Shown here: positions 48,122 through 57,287 of the stretch, piece by piece | How positions within the stretch are numbered: the first letter of the stretch is position 1 | How the letters are laid out: every line of letters begins with the position of its first letter | Assembly (NCBI GenBank): GCA_963731105.1 | Contig: CAVSUM010000020.1 | Location: 3,194 to 67,193, forward strand | From: RPQJ01 sp963731105 | Lineage (GTDB): Bacteria > Pseudomonadota > Gammaproteobacteria > Steroidobacterales > Steroidobacteraceae | Length of the DNA stretch: 64,000 nucleotides | Direction: 5' to 3' | The notes under the pieces: generated by a model | Told to the model about the DNA's origin: nothing | Databases searched by the model: none | The model's input: only the letters and a program-made list of their open reading frames with translations | Made by a program: the position numbers and the translations under genes

Positions 48122-49892
48122 ATGTGGTCGCGGTTCCCTCGCATCCTTGTCATTGGCGTAGCGTCCCTCGTGCTGTCCGCCTGTGGCGGTGGCGGAGGTG
48201 GTGACCACGAGGCGCCTCCTGCGCCGACCTCCATCTCAATCGTGTCTGGAAACAACCAGACTGGCATTGCCGGATCGACATTGCCGGCAGCACTCGTCGT
48301 TTCCGTGAAGGACGCCGCAGGCCGTGCGGTCGCCGGCGCGACGGTCAGTTGGGCCGTCGTTGCGGGCGGGGGGTCGGTAACGCCCACCGCCAGTACGACG
48401 GACAGCGCGGGTCTCGCCACGACGAACTGGACACTTGGCACGGCGGCCGGCGCGAATCGTGTGACTGCAACCTCGGGCACGCTGCCCGCGGTCGCATTTG
48501 ATGCGACGGCGACGGCGGCCGTGACGGCCAGCGTCACCGTGTCGAGTCCGGTCGAGAAAATCTACGAAGGCGACACCGTGCAGCTCACCGCGATTGCGAA
48601 GGACGCGGCGGGCAACGTGCTCTCGGGGAAGACCGTCGCCTGGTCGAGTGGTGACCAAGACACGCTTCCCGGTGTCGGCCGCAGGCTTGCTGAATACGTG
48701 GGGCTACGGTGTTGCGAACGTGACCGCGACTATCGACGGAATCGCGGGCAACGCCCTTCTTTCGGTCGATCCGATCAACCTCACTGTAGCCGTCGGGAAA
48801 AAGGAGGTCGTGTTCGATTACACGACCGATCGCTGCGAGGAACTCGACCTGCCGGACCTCCCGACTCGCATGGTGCGCGCCGAAGACGGCAGCCTGGTTT
48901 ACTTCGCGGGCAACGCACCGCGCGTGTACGCGAGCCGCGGCGCTGATTTCAATTCCCTGAAGCGCGACTGCAGCCAGCCGGTGCTGGTGTCGGCCGACCG
49001 ACGAACGCCCGAGTCCTACGAGAACTGGGAGTGGATCTGGAGCGTGTACCGCGTCGGCAGCACCTGGCACGCATTGGTGCACAACGAGTATCACGACACC
49101 TTCGCGAGCACCTGCGACCCGGGCAACCCGTCACCCAGCAACCCGTGCTGGTACAACTCGGTGACTCATGCCGTATCTACCGACGGGGGCCACACGTTCA
49201 CCAAGCCGCTGGCGCCGGCGCACGTCATCGCGCCGGCCGTCGAGGTCTGGACGCCGCCGACACAGATGCCGACGCAGAGCTTCCCAATCGGTTTCGTGGG
49301 TGGTCCGATTATCCGGCACACCGACGGCTACTACTACGCGATCGTCAACCTGCACACGAGTACGACCGCGCCGACGTACAACTACGTCTGCCTGATTCGA
49401 ACCGACGACCTTGACGATCCGTCCAGCTGGCGTGCCTGGGACGGCAGCGGCTTCAGTCTGCGGATGGCGAGCCCGTACGTGACCGGCGTGCCCGGATCCG
49501 TGTGTCCGTCCCTGAGCCAGATGTGGAATTACGCGTCGCTCTCGCATAGCACGTATCTCGATCGGTACGTCGGGCTCGGCAACGGCTTCACCTACATCGG
49601 CGGTCGGGGAGTCTGTGGCATCTACCTTCAGCTGTCCTCCGACCTGATCCACTGGAGCCGGGCGACGCTCGTTGTCGAAGCCAGCCTCCGGGATTGCCCG
49701 GCTGACCCGGGCGCGCCGGGGGTGCTGGAGCCGGTGGAGGTGATCTTCCCCACGTTCATCGACCACGCGGACACGTCCGTGAACTTCGAGAACATCGGGC
49801 AGACGCCGTACCTGTATTACGTGCGCTTCACCGACGGGATCCTGGACCGTGATGTCGTGCGCGTGCCTGTGACCTTCACGCGCACGAACTGA
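48122..49892 (+). CDS. Lipoprotein with Big-like domains and a C-terminal beta-propeller-like domain, one frameshift
   Basis: About 589 residues. The lipobox LVLSACGGGGGG is near residue 20. Two immunoglobulin-like domains of the invasin/Big type follow, TLPAALVVSVKDAAGRAVAG and YEGDTVQLTAIAKDAAGNVL. The last 380 residues contain repeated WxxWDG/S-type and SDGG-like turns (VSTDGGHTFTKPL, SSDLIHWSRATL), as in five-bladed propellers of glycosidase-like proteins. An extra base near 48654 (GTGACCAAG) breaks the frame; length minus one gives 590 codons. Extracellular surface role likely; substrate unknown. Confidence 0.7.
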
Positions 49893-49901
49893 GCAAGACC
49901 G

Positions 49902-50222
49902 CTACGCTGCTTGATGATTCGCTGGCTTTATGCGCGCCAAAGCCTTGGTCTTTTTCAGGACTGCTCGTGCCTGCCAAAGATCATAAGCCGTCTGCTGGGC
50001 AAGCCACATCTCTGCTGCACCACCGCGATCACGTCCGAGCCAACGCTCGATGCGCAGCGCCATCGCGGGGCTGATCGCAGCCCGGCCGTTGAGTAACTTC
50101 GAGAGGGTGGTGCGATCCACGCCCAGCTGAGACGCCGCCTCGCCCACCTGCAGGCCAAGGGCCGGCAGCACATCGTCCCGCAGAGTCAGGCCGGGATGGG
50201 GGGGGTTGTGCATCTCGCTCAT
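49902..50222 (-). CDS. higA: HigA antitoxin
   Basis: A 106-residue protein: MSEMHNPPHPGLTLRDDVLP, QVGEAASQLGVDRTTLSKLL then NGRAAISPAMALRIERWLGR, and AEMWLAQQTAYDLWQAR. It is the HigA family. The ATG at 50222 lies seven bases after the higB stop. Intact partner of the toxin at 50230. Confidence 0.9.
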   Translation of the reverse strand: MSEMHNPPHPGLTLRDDVLPALGLQVGEAASQLGVDRTTLSKLLNGRAAISPAMALRIERWLGRDRGGAAEMWLAQQTAYDLWQARAVLKKTKALARIKPANHQAA

Positions 50223-50229
50223 GGGAACC

Positions 50230-50508
50230 TCAGTGGTAATCCTGGTAATCGACGAATTCCGCGTCGCCGTCAATAAATGTGAAGGTCAGCCGCCAGTTTC
50301 CGCTGACACTGATGCTCCAGTGGCTGGACAATCTTCCCTTGAGGGGATGCAATCCCCAGCCGGGGACGTTCATGTCAGACGGTTGTCTTGCCACGTTGAG
50401 CGCCGCGAGTTGTCGCGCCAATCGGGGCGCATGCGCTGCCTGGATACCAGCCTTACTGCCGGTCCTGAAGAATCTCTCGACGCCCTTGTGCCGAAAAGAC
50501 CGTATCAT
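50230..50508 (-). CDS. higB: HigB toxin
   Basis: A 92-residue toxin of the HigB/GraT family: MIRSFRHKGVERFFRTGSKA, then ARQLAALNVARQPSDMNVPG with WGLHPLKGRLSSHWSISVSG and NWRLTFTFIDGDAEFVDYQD. The GNWR and DVDYHDYH-type end are family hallmarks. Intact, with the antitoxin directly downstream. Confidence 0.92.
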   Translation of the reverse strand: MIRSFRHKGVERFFRTGSKAGIQAAHAPRLARQLAALNVARQPSDMNVPGWGLHPLKGRLSSHWSISVSGNWRLTFTFIDGDAEFVDYQDYH

Positions 50509-50517
50509 GGACCAAGT

Positions 50518-50541
50518 GTAGCGTGTGGCGCCACACTCTAC
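50518..50541. promoter_or_regulatory. higBA operator
   Basis: GTAGCGTGTGGC-GCCACACTCTAC, a 24-bp palindrome with one mismatched pair, its core GTGTGGCGCCACAC is perfect. It lies 10 bases upstream of the higB start, where HigA would autoregulate. Confidence 0.7.
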
Positions 50542-51421
50542 AAGCGTGATATTGGTACTGCATTACGTACGACGTCCCCCAGTTGTTGAGGAGTGGGACG
50601 GTTCAGAGTCTAACGTCCTGGACTTTTCGAGCTATGCCGGAAATGGCATGCTCAATAGCCCCGGCAACGTGCTCCTGAATCTCAAGATCGGACTGATGTT
50701 CATCGACTTCGGACAGCCACGACAACTGCGGGTCAACGGACTCGCGGCCATCGATCGGTCGATGCGCACCAGTTATCTGGCGTCCGCGCTGGGCATTTTT
50801 CTGGCGGCTGGGCAACCGCGCATCGCGATGTCCGCGGTGCTGGAGCAGGACGGGCTGACGCTGCGGGTTCCTGCAAGTCCGCCCCTGGTCCTGCGGATCA
50901 ATGCCGCGTTCAAACCCTTGTTGCCGCTGCGGATCCCGATCGCTGGAAAGACCTCGGCCGACCGGCGAATCTTCGTCGATGCCGACGCCGAGTCGGGCAT
51001 ACGTCGACTCGTCATCGTCCAGTACGAGACGGTCAATCCCGGCGTGAAATTCTCGTTCGTCTATCCGGCCAGGCCGCCCGCCGAGTTTGGTGCCCAGACG
51101 TACCAGTTCTACGCTTACGTGCACGACGACGAACGGGCAGCGGCCAAATCGCCCGACGCCGAGGCCGGACTCACGCGCGCGTTTCTGGTCGAACAGGGAT
51201 TCCGGGTCCCGCGGCTTTTTCGACTGGCGCGCCTGGCGCGTGTTGCGGACAGAGACGGGCAGAGTGAAGTGATCGTCTTCTACATCGAAAATGCCGACGC
51301 GGACTTTGCGCCCGGGCCGCTGGCGGGCGCCGACGAGGATGGCGATCTCGCGTTGGATGCAGCGTCGAAGCAGGCGATTCTCGAGCGTTTGAAGTCCGCG
51401 GTGCATGCGGATTCGCAATGA
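50525..51421 (+). CDS. Chimeric protein: PNPOx-like N-terminal fragment joined to unknown domain
   Basis: A 298-residue open frame. Residues 25-70, DFSSYAGNGMLNSPGNVLLN then LKIGLMFIDF, match the C-terminal part of pyridoxamine-phosphate-oxidase-family proteins. From about residue 75 it changes into an unrelated domain (RRLVIVQYETVNPGVKFSFV, FLVEQGFRVPRLFRLARLAR, NADADFAPGPLAGADEDGDL) that I do not recognise. The GTG start lies in the higBA operator, so the true start is uncertain. The first half is perhaps a relic left by a deletion at the toxin-antitoxin locus. It is followed by a cytochrome c gene. Confidence 0.5.
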   Translation: MAPHSTSVILVLHYVRRPPVVEEWDGSESNVLDFSSYAGNGMLNSPGNVLLNLKIGLMFIDFGQPRQLRVNGLAAIDRSMRTSYLASALGIFLAAGQPRIAMSAVLEQDGLTLRVPASPPLVLRINAAFKPLLPLRIPIAGKTSADRRIFVDADAESGIRRLVIVQYETVNPGVKFSFVYPARPPAEFGAQTYQFYAYVHDDERAAAKSPDAEAGLTRAFLVEQGFRVPRLFRLARLARVADRDGQSEVIVFYIENADADFAPGPLAGADEDGDLALDAASKQAILERLKSAVHADSQ

Positions 51422-51614
51422 TGATTCTGGGTCGCAGTGCGGCAGCGCCACCGGCGGCGGCGAACCCAGCCGAGGCGGGCAGGTAAGGCGCTTACGGCCA
51501 CCGCCAACGACGCCTGCGAACTGGATGTCTTTTCGTATAAGCAGTCTTTCAGGGTGTATAAAACGATCAATCCTGACCGAGAGCAGGACGAGGGTGGCGA
51601 AGACAAGGGGAGCG

Positions 51615-52319
51615 ATGATGAAGTTCCATATCGCTAAGGCGCGGAGGCTTTGGGCGACCCTGTCGCTTGCCCTCGCGATCATGCTCGCGTGCTCGACGGG
51701 AACGGCCGTTGCTCAGGTGACCGTACTCTTGCCGACGGATGGCGATATCAAGGCCACGTTGGCGTTGCCTGGCGACATACAGCGTGGCAAGAACGCGTAT
51801 GCCGAGTGTCAGACTTGCCACCGCCAGGATGGCTCGGGGCGCGCGACGTTCGATATACCGCGGCTGTCCGGGCAACATGCCTCAGTGTTGATCAAGCAGC
51901 TGATGGACATCCGCAGCGGCCTCCGCGTGAACCCGGACATGAAGGACTACATGTTCGATTCCGATCTGACGCTGCAGGATTTTGCCGACATGGCGGCCTA
52001 TCTTCAGTCTCTGCCGGTCGTGGGCAAGATCGGGCAGGGTCCACCCGAGCTGGTGCCGCGCGGCAAGGCCCTGTACGCCAGTGATTGTGCGGGGTGCCAT
52101 GGCGAGCACGGCGAAGGCCGCGCGGAGCTTTTTTATCCCATGCTCGCGTCGCAGCACTACAGCTACCTGTTGCGCGAGATCGACCTCATCCTCACCGGCG
52201 GGCGTGGCAACTCCAACCCAGCGATGCCTGCGATCCTCAGCAACCTGTCGGCAGACGACAAGCGAGCCGTCGCCGCGTATCTGGCGCAACTGCCAGCGCC
52301 TGGCAAGACCGTGAATTAG
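51615..52319 (+). CDS. Di-haem cytochrome c (c553/c4-like)
   Basis: A 234-residue periplasmic protein. A signal peptide MMKFHIAKARRLWATLSLAL ends near STGTAVAQ. Haem sites CQTCH (about residue 60) and CAGCH (about 161) lie in two similar halves, each with a later methionine (MKDYMF and PAMPAIL). The two-domain layout is that of cytochrome c4-type electron carriers. AAGGGGAGCG precedes the ATG. The upstream chimeric gene ends 193 bases before, so it has its own promoter. Confidence 0.88.
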   Translation: MMKFHIAKARRLWATLSLALAIMLACSTGTAVAQVTVLLPTDGDIKATLALPGDIQRGKNAYAECQTCHRQDGSGRATFDIPRLSGQHASVLIKQLMDIRSGLRVNPDMKDYMFDSDLTLQDFADMAAYLQSLPVVGKIGQGPPELVPRGKALYASDCAGCHGEHGEGRAELFYPMLASQHYSYLLREIDLILTGGRGNSNPAMPAILSNLSADDKRAVAAYLAQLPAPGKTVN

Positions 52320-52352
52320 ACCCGCGGACTATCGGAAGTTGGGGCGGGCGGA

Positions 52353-53108
52353 CTACCTGGCGTAGGTGTCGAGCAGGTAGGTGCGGATCGCCTCTGACTC
52401 GAACAGCGCGGTACCGGTATTCGCGTCCACCAGGTAGGGCACCTGGACTTTGCCGGCACGCTCGAGCAGTTCCTGGCGGGTGCGCCCCGTGACCGGCAGG
52501 TCGGGAAACAGGGTTGTGCGGAGCACCGGCGGCCCGAGGTCCTGCCAGCGGGCCTTGCCGGTGCTGCGCAGCAGGTAGGGCAGCTCGAGTTCAGAGAGCA
52601 GCTCGCGCACGCGCCGCGAGTAGGGGCTCGACTCGAAACTGAAGAGCTCGAGCGGGCGCTTCGCTGCCCGCGAGGGGCGGGCACGGCTGCCGGCGCGGAA
52701 GCGCGGAATGCTGGCAAGCACGGAGGAGGACACGTCGAGCGGGCGCAGCAGTCGCGAGGGTGCGGGACGGCCGCCGTAGCGCTGGTACAGGTAAGCAATG
52801 ATGTCGGCCGACTCGTACATCGACTCGCCGGTGTTGGGATCGACCAGGAACGGGAACTGTTGCCGGCCGCCGAGCTTTTCGACCTTCGGTCGGAAGCGCC
52901 GGCCGCCGTGCGGCGTCGGATAGATCAGGGCGTCAAGGTCGAGCTCGGTGAGGGCCTCGCGCACCAGGCGACAGAACGGGCAGGCCTCGAATTCATAGAG
53001 TTGCAGGTGCTTGGCGGGCTGCTGCGCGGCGCCGCGGGCGTTGGTGCCGCGCCAGAAGCGCAGCGTCGAGGTCAGGGTGGAGTTCAGGACGTCCAGGGTG
53101 GTGAGCAT
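52353..53108 (-). CDS. Tandem GST-N/thioredoxin-fold protein
   Basis: A 251-residue protein with two glutaredoxin/GST-N type domains. The first (about residues 37-125) has FEACPFCRLVREALTELDLD, QQFPFLVDPNTGESMYESAD and IIAYLYQRYG; the second (about 150-250) has FSFESSPYSRRVRELLSELE, VQVPYLVDANTGTALFESEA and IRTYLLDTYA. The CPFC site is replaced by SPYS in the second copy, so only one active site is redox competent. An internal duplication. Starts MLTTLDVLNSTL at 53108. Confidence 0.8.
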   Translation of the reverse strand: MLTTLDVLNSTLTSTLRFWRGTNARGAAQQPAKHLQLYEFEACPFCRLVREALTELDLDALIYPTPHGGRRFRPKVEKLGGRQQFPFLVDPNTGESMYESADIIAYLYQRYGGRPAPSRLLRPLDVSSSVLASIPRFRAGSRARPSRAAKRPLELFSFESSPYSRRVRELLSELELPYLLRSTGKARWQDLGPPVLRTTLFPDLPVTGRTRQELLERAGKVQVPYLVDANTGTALFESEAIRTYLLDTYAR

Positions 53109-53248
53109 CCACGCATTAGACCATGCATCGCGCGGTCGTCGCTCACGCGCGAGCAGGCGCTCGCGTGTGTGCAGCCGCGACCTCGTACCGGCCACGGGTT
53201 TCGGCTATAAGTAAGGTTCCGTAACTCGCGCCGATCGGAGAATGCCAA

Positions 53249-53683
53249 ATGCCGTGGTGGGGCTGGATGGGCGTCGGCATGCTGCTGCTCGCCGCCGAGC
53301 TGTTGATCATCGAGGCCGACTTTTATCTCGTGTTCCTGGGTGTGGCCGCCGTGCTCACGGGCCTGCTCGGGCTGGCGGTGCCGGCCCTGCCGCCGTGGGG
53401 GCAGTGGCTGGTGTTTGCGGTGCTCGCGCTGATCTCGATGGTCTTCTTCCGCAAGCGTGTCTATCGCCTGCTGCGTCGGGACGTCGCCGATCTCGCAAAT
53501 GACTTGCTGCGGGAGCCGGTCGAGCTGCCGGCGGGCCTGGCGGTGGACGGCAGCTGCCGTGTGGAGTTGCGCGGCTCGACGTGGACCGCACGCAACGTCG
53601 GTCCGGTGCCGATTGCACCGGGCGGGACGGCTCGGGTGGTCGGTGTCGACGGCATCACGCTGCGAGTCGAGGCCGGGAACTGA
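53249..53683 (+). CDS. NfeD-family membrane protein
   Basis: A 144-residue protein: an N-terminal membrane region of three helices (MPWWGWMGVGMLLLAAELLI, LVFLGVAAVLTGLLGLAVPA, WLVFAVLALISMVFF), then a cytoplasmic or periplasmic OB-fold domain VDGSCRVELRGSTWTARNVG and VVGVDGITLRVEAGN. NfeD proteins work with SPFH/stomatin proteins in membrane quality control. It is followed by an SPFH gene only 19 bases later. Confidence 0.88.
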   Translation: MPWWGWMGVGMLLLAAELLIIEADFYLVFLGVAAVLTGLLGLAVPALPPWGQWLVFAVLALISMVFFRKRVYRLLRRDVADLANDLLREPVELPAGLAVDGSCRVELRGSTWTARNVGPVPIAPGGTARVVGVDGITLRVEAGN

Positions 53684-53702
53684 TGTCAAGGGAGACGTTG
53701 TC

Positions 53703-54647
53703 GTGAGTGGACTCATCGTTGCGCTGACGATTGCGGTCGTCGTCATCATCATCCTGGCGAAGACGGCCGTCGTCGTGCCACAGCAAAGTGCGTATGTCGT
53801 GGAGTACCTCGGCAAGTACCACCGGACGCTGCAGGCCGGGTTCCACATCCTGGTGCCGTTCGTCGAGCGCATCGCGTATCGGCACAGTCTCAAGGAGCAG
53901 GCGCTCGACATCCCGGAGCAGACCTGCATCACCAAGGACAACGTGCAGGTCGGCGTGGACGGTGTGCTGTACCTGCGGATCCTCGACCCGCAGCGCGCGA
54001 GCTACGGCATCACCGACTACACGTTCGCCATCATGCAGATTGCGCAGACCACGCTGCGCAGCGAGATCGGCAAGATCGACCTCGACCGGACGTTCGAGGA
54101 ACGCGGGGCGATCAACTCGAATGTGGTGGTCGAGCTCGACAAGGCCTCGGAACCCTGGGGCGTCAAGGTACTGCGCTACGAGATCAAGAACATCAACCCG
54201 CCGCGGGACGTGTTGAGTGCGATGGAGAAGCAGATGCGCGCCGAGCGCGAGAAGCGCGCGGTGGTGCTGACCTCCGAGGGTGAGCGGGACGCCAAGATCA
54301 ATGAGGCGGAAGGTGACAAGCAACGCGTCATCAAGGCCTCGGAAGCAAGCCAGCAACAGCAGATCAACGAAGCGCAAGGCCAGGCGGAAGCGATCCTGGC
54401 GGTGGCAACCGCGACGGCGGAAGGCCTGCGCCGCGTGGCGATTGCGCTCCGCGAGCCGGGCGGCCACGAGGCGATGCAACTGCGGGTGGCCGAGGCCTAC
54501 GTGGCGCAGTTCGGCAACCTGGCCAAGGAAGGCAATACGCTCGTGGTGCCGGCCAACCTCTCGGACCTGGCGTCGATGATCTCGCTCGCGACCACCGTCA
54601 TGCGTCCACCGGCACAGTCGCCGCCAGCACGGCCGCCGGCTGCCTAG
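53703..54647 (+). CDS. SPFH/stomatin-like membrane protein (QmcA/slipin type)
   Basis: A 314-residue protein. A single N-terminal membrane helix (LIVALTIAVVVIIILAKTAV) is followed by the SPFH/band-7 domain: VVPQQSAYVVEYLGKYHRTL, QAGFHILVPFVERIAYRHSL, DNVQVGVDGVLYLRILDPQ, and TLRSEIGKIDLDRTFEERGA. The last third is a coiled coil of alternating E/A/K. GTG at 53703 is used; GGGAG lies nine bases upstream. Forms membrane scaffold complexes with NfeD. Confidence 0.9.
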   Translation: MSGLIVALTIAVVVIIILAKTAVVVPQQSAYVVEYLGKYHRTLQAGFHILVPFVERIAYRHSLKEQALDIPEQTCITKDNVQVGVDGVLYLRILDPQRASYGITDYTFAIMQIAQTTLRSEIGKIDLDRTFEERGAINSNVVVELDKASEPWGVKVLRYEIKNINPPRDVLSAMEKQMRAEREKRAVVLTSEGERDAKINEAEGDKQRVIKASEASQQQQINEAQGQAEAILAVATATAEGLRRVAIALREPGGHEAMQLRVAEAYVAQFGNLAKEGNTLVVPANLSDLASMISLATTVMRPPAQSPPARPPAA

Positions 54648-54715
54648 TTGACCGTTCGCCGCGACGCCTGGTCGGGCGGAGCGGCTGAACGATCAGGGGA
54701 CGCGCAAGAGACCCT

Positions 54716-56175
54716 ATGGATGCGCTGGTCACACGCAGAGCAGTACAGGCTCTCCTGGTCATTGCTGCTTTGATTTGCACTGCGGCCTGTGAGACGACGG
54801 GAAGCGTCGCCGATGAAGGAGAGCCCGTCTTCGTCGAGGAAGCAATCTGCTCCTCCGGGAGGCGCCCGAGGCCCCGATCGCGAAAGTTGCGGAAGAAGGC
54901 GAGGTTCCGCTGGTCGTTGCCCGGTCGGAGCATCCCGAAGATGTCTCTCCCGACAAAGAGCTCGAGGAGGTGGTCGTCGAGGCTCACCGCGAACGTCACG
55001 AGGTGATCCTTGATCTCGTGTCCGAAGCGAAGTCCATTCTCCGTGATGTCGAACTCGAGTACGTCTTCACGGGACAAGGCAGGAAAGAAGTGCTGCGCGG
55101 ACGTCCTGTCGTCTTTGCCCTGTGGAGCGAGACCAGGAAGGAATGGTCGATCGCGCATATCGAGATCGGCCGCCCTCCGGTCAAATGGAAGCCCGGCAGG
55201 AAGCCCTTTCCTTTCATCGTGCGCACACCAGGAGTCGAGGCACGGCACGTGAAAGGCACGGGTGCCGAACGGCTGATGTTCGCCTTCGCCAAGGACGGAG
55301 AGCAACTGAAGGTCTACGGGAGGAAATTCCCCGTCTTCGACAGCGCGCTGATTGCGAAGAAGAAATGGCGAGCCGTCGTCGAGACCGCGAAGCCGATCGT
55401 CTATCTGCCGTCCAACGAAGACACCCTCGATCCGCTTTTTGTCAGTGGCGGGAAGGAATTCCTTCTCGACACGGCGCGCAGGGCGATCGACGAGTTGCGT
55501 CTCGCGAGGGCGCCTTCGGTGGCATTTCCGGGAGGGCTGCTCGCAGATGTCGTGCCCGCCGAAGTCCTCGCGACACTGGCGGTGATCGAACAGCTGGATG
55601 ACGCCGACTTCGTGAAAAAGAATGCGGGTGCGATCGATGAGGTGCTGAGCCAGTACGGCCTCAAACGGCAGGAGGCGTATCGGTACAGTGTCTCAAGCGC
55701 ATCTGCGCTCGGCCCCATGCAGTTCACGAACAGGAGGGGAAACGGTACCTATGCGATGGTGGTCAGGCGATGCCCTGAGGCAAGGCTCGACCCGGATTTC
55801 GAGCGCGGCGCGACGGATCTTTTGAACGCCATGAAGGCGGCGATCTGTCTCTTTGACATTGAGCTGTTTCAAATGCGTGCGGATATCCGCCTGGCGTATC
55901 GTGACAACAAGGAGGTGCTCGGCATCTTCCCGGTTGCCGCCTACAACGGTGGACCCAGGAATGTCGCGAAGCTCTACGGCGTCATGAAAAGGATGGGGGT
56001 GAAACTCGAAGACCTGCGTCCTCCAGGGGAGCCGCCCGAGGGCATGCCAGTGAAATGCCCGTGTCTATGGAAGCAGGAAGCGACTGGCGTCCGTCCCGTG
56101 GCGATCCCCAAGTACAACAATGAGAACCGTTGGTACATCGAAAAGTACCAGAGCATCCTCGGGGTGTTCGAGTGA
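54716..56175 (+). CDS. Lipoprotein lytic transglycosylase-like (SLT) protein, one frameshift
   Basis: About 486 residues. The lipobox lies in ALICTAACETTGSVADEG. A long unknown region is followed near residue 325 by the SLT-type block, RYSVSSASALGPMQFTNRRG, with PVAAYNGGPRNVAKLYGVMK later, as in soluble lytic transglycosylases; the catalytic Glu may be that of LKRQEAYRY. A one-base deletion or two-base insertion near 54850 breaks the frame between EEAIC and LLREAPEAPIAKV. A 3' fragment of a relative lies at 45912. Cell-wall cleavage in the periplasm is likely. Confidence 0.7.
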
Positions 56176-56360
56176 TCTGACGGACCGGAGACTTTCTCGC
56201 TCTCCGGTCAAGGCGACGAGCGCAAGCGTCGCTCACCAAGGTGAGCGGCCGGCGTCGATCTCATTCAGGCGGTGCGCCGTGACCGTATCTGGACGTATTG
56301 ACGAAATGCGGGTGTCAGTCCGAACATCCAACGGCACTCTTACCGATTCAGGAGCAAGTC

Positions 56361-56609
56361 GTGACCGTGTACAAAGACCAGATTCAAGGCCGCATGAAAG
56401 AAGTGCAGGGCAAGATCAAGGAAGCCGCCGGCAAGCTCGTGGGCAACAAGGAGCTGCAGGCAAAGGGCAAGGCTCAGCAGACTCGCGGGAAGGCGCAGGC
56501 AAAGTTTGGTGACGTCAAGCAGAAGCTGAAAGTCACGAAGAAGAAGGCCGCGAGGAAGACGGCCGCGGCCAAGAAGGCCATCAAGAAGAAGGTCGCGAAG
56601 AAGAAGTAG
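56361..56609 (+). CDS. CsbD-like protein with Lys/Ala-rich tail
   Basis: An 82-residue protein. The N-terminal 50 residues, VYKDQIQGRMKEVQGKIKEA and AGKLVGNKELQAKGKAQQ, are the CsbD family (stress-related, unfolded in part). The last 30, KKKAARKTAAAKKAIKKKVA, are a lysine/alanine tail like that of SucD in this window. GTG at 56361 with AGGAGC seven bases before. Stress function by family knowledge. Confidence 0.8.
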   Translation: MTVYKDQIQGRMKEVQGKIKEAAGKLVGNKELQAKGKAQQTRGKAQAKFGDVKQKLKVTKKKAARKTAAAKKAIKKKVAKKK

Positions 56610-56657
56610 CCGTACCTGAAGTCGGCTCATCGTTCTCCGCGGAGAGCGCAGGGCCGG

Positions 56658-57200
56658 CTACACCTCAAAGCTGTCGCGAGACGGCCGGTTCGGATCGTAA
56701 TCCTCGTCCTCGAGTTCGACCTCGGCCGACTTCGGCAGCTTCGCGATGATTTTCACGAGCATGTTGACGTGCTCGGCCTCTTCCTCGCGCAGTTCCTCGA
56801 ACAGCGCCTTGACGTCCGGCTGTTCGATGGACTCGAGCGCTTCGTCGTAGAAAGCGAAGGCCTTCTGCTCGGAATACAAAGCCAGCTGGTACGCCTTGAA
56901 CACCGACATGTTCCAGCGTACCTCACCGACTTCGGGAGCCTCCACGTCGTAGATGTCATCGAGCGTGACCTTCGCCGGCCGGTCGCCGAACAGGGCCAGC
57001 CGGCGTTCGGCGATTTCCTCGCAGTGCTTGGTCTCGTTGATCGCCATCGACCGGAACACTGCGCCGGCGTCGTCGACGCCCCGGCTGCCGAGTGACTCGG
57101 CGAAATCCGTGTATCGCTTCTTCGCTTCCAGCTCGATCAGGGAGGCGAGATCGAGGGCGTCCATCAGCGTGATTCTGGAGAGATCGAGTCTCGTGGCCAT
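56658..57200 (-). CDS. Ferritin-like/rubrerythrin-type diiron protein
   Basis: A 180-residue four-helix protein. Iron-ligand pattern: Glu in SLIELEAKKRYTDFAESLG, ExxH in INETKHCEEIAERR, Glu in YSEQKAFAFYDEALESIE and ExxxH in LREEEAEHVNMLVKIIA. No rubredoxin domain, acidic tail EVELEDEDYDPNRPSR. It could store iron or detoxify peroxide, and it starts 22 bases from the divergent PBP7 frame. Confidence 0.85.
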   Translation of the reverse strand: MATRLDLSRITLMDALDLASLIELEAKKRYTDFAESLGSRGVDDAGAVFRSMAINETKHCEEIAERRLALFGDRPAKVTLDDIYDVEAPEVGEVRWNMSVFKAYQLALYSEQKAFAFYDEALESIEQPDVKALFEELREEEAEHVNMLVKIIAKLPKSAEVELEDEDYDPNRPSRDSFEV

Positions 57201-57287
57201 GGCTTTCCCCTGGTTGGTGGAATGAACACTATCACCGCGCCGCTCGACAAGGTACCCTTCGCGCCGGCCAGGGTCGCCGTCCCCTGG

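Noticed and set aside
43001..52345. GCGGACTATCGG shared by 43001 and 52324
   Set aside because: Only about 25 bases with mismatches and no further copies or symmetry; not enough to call an element.
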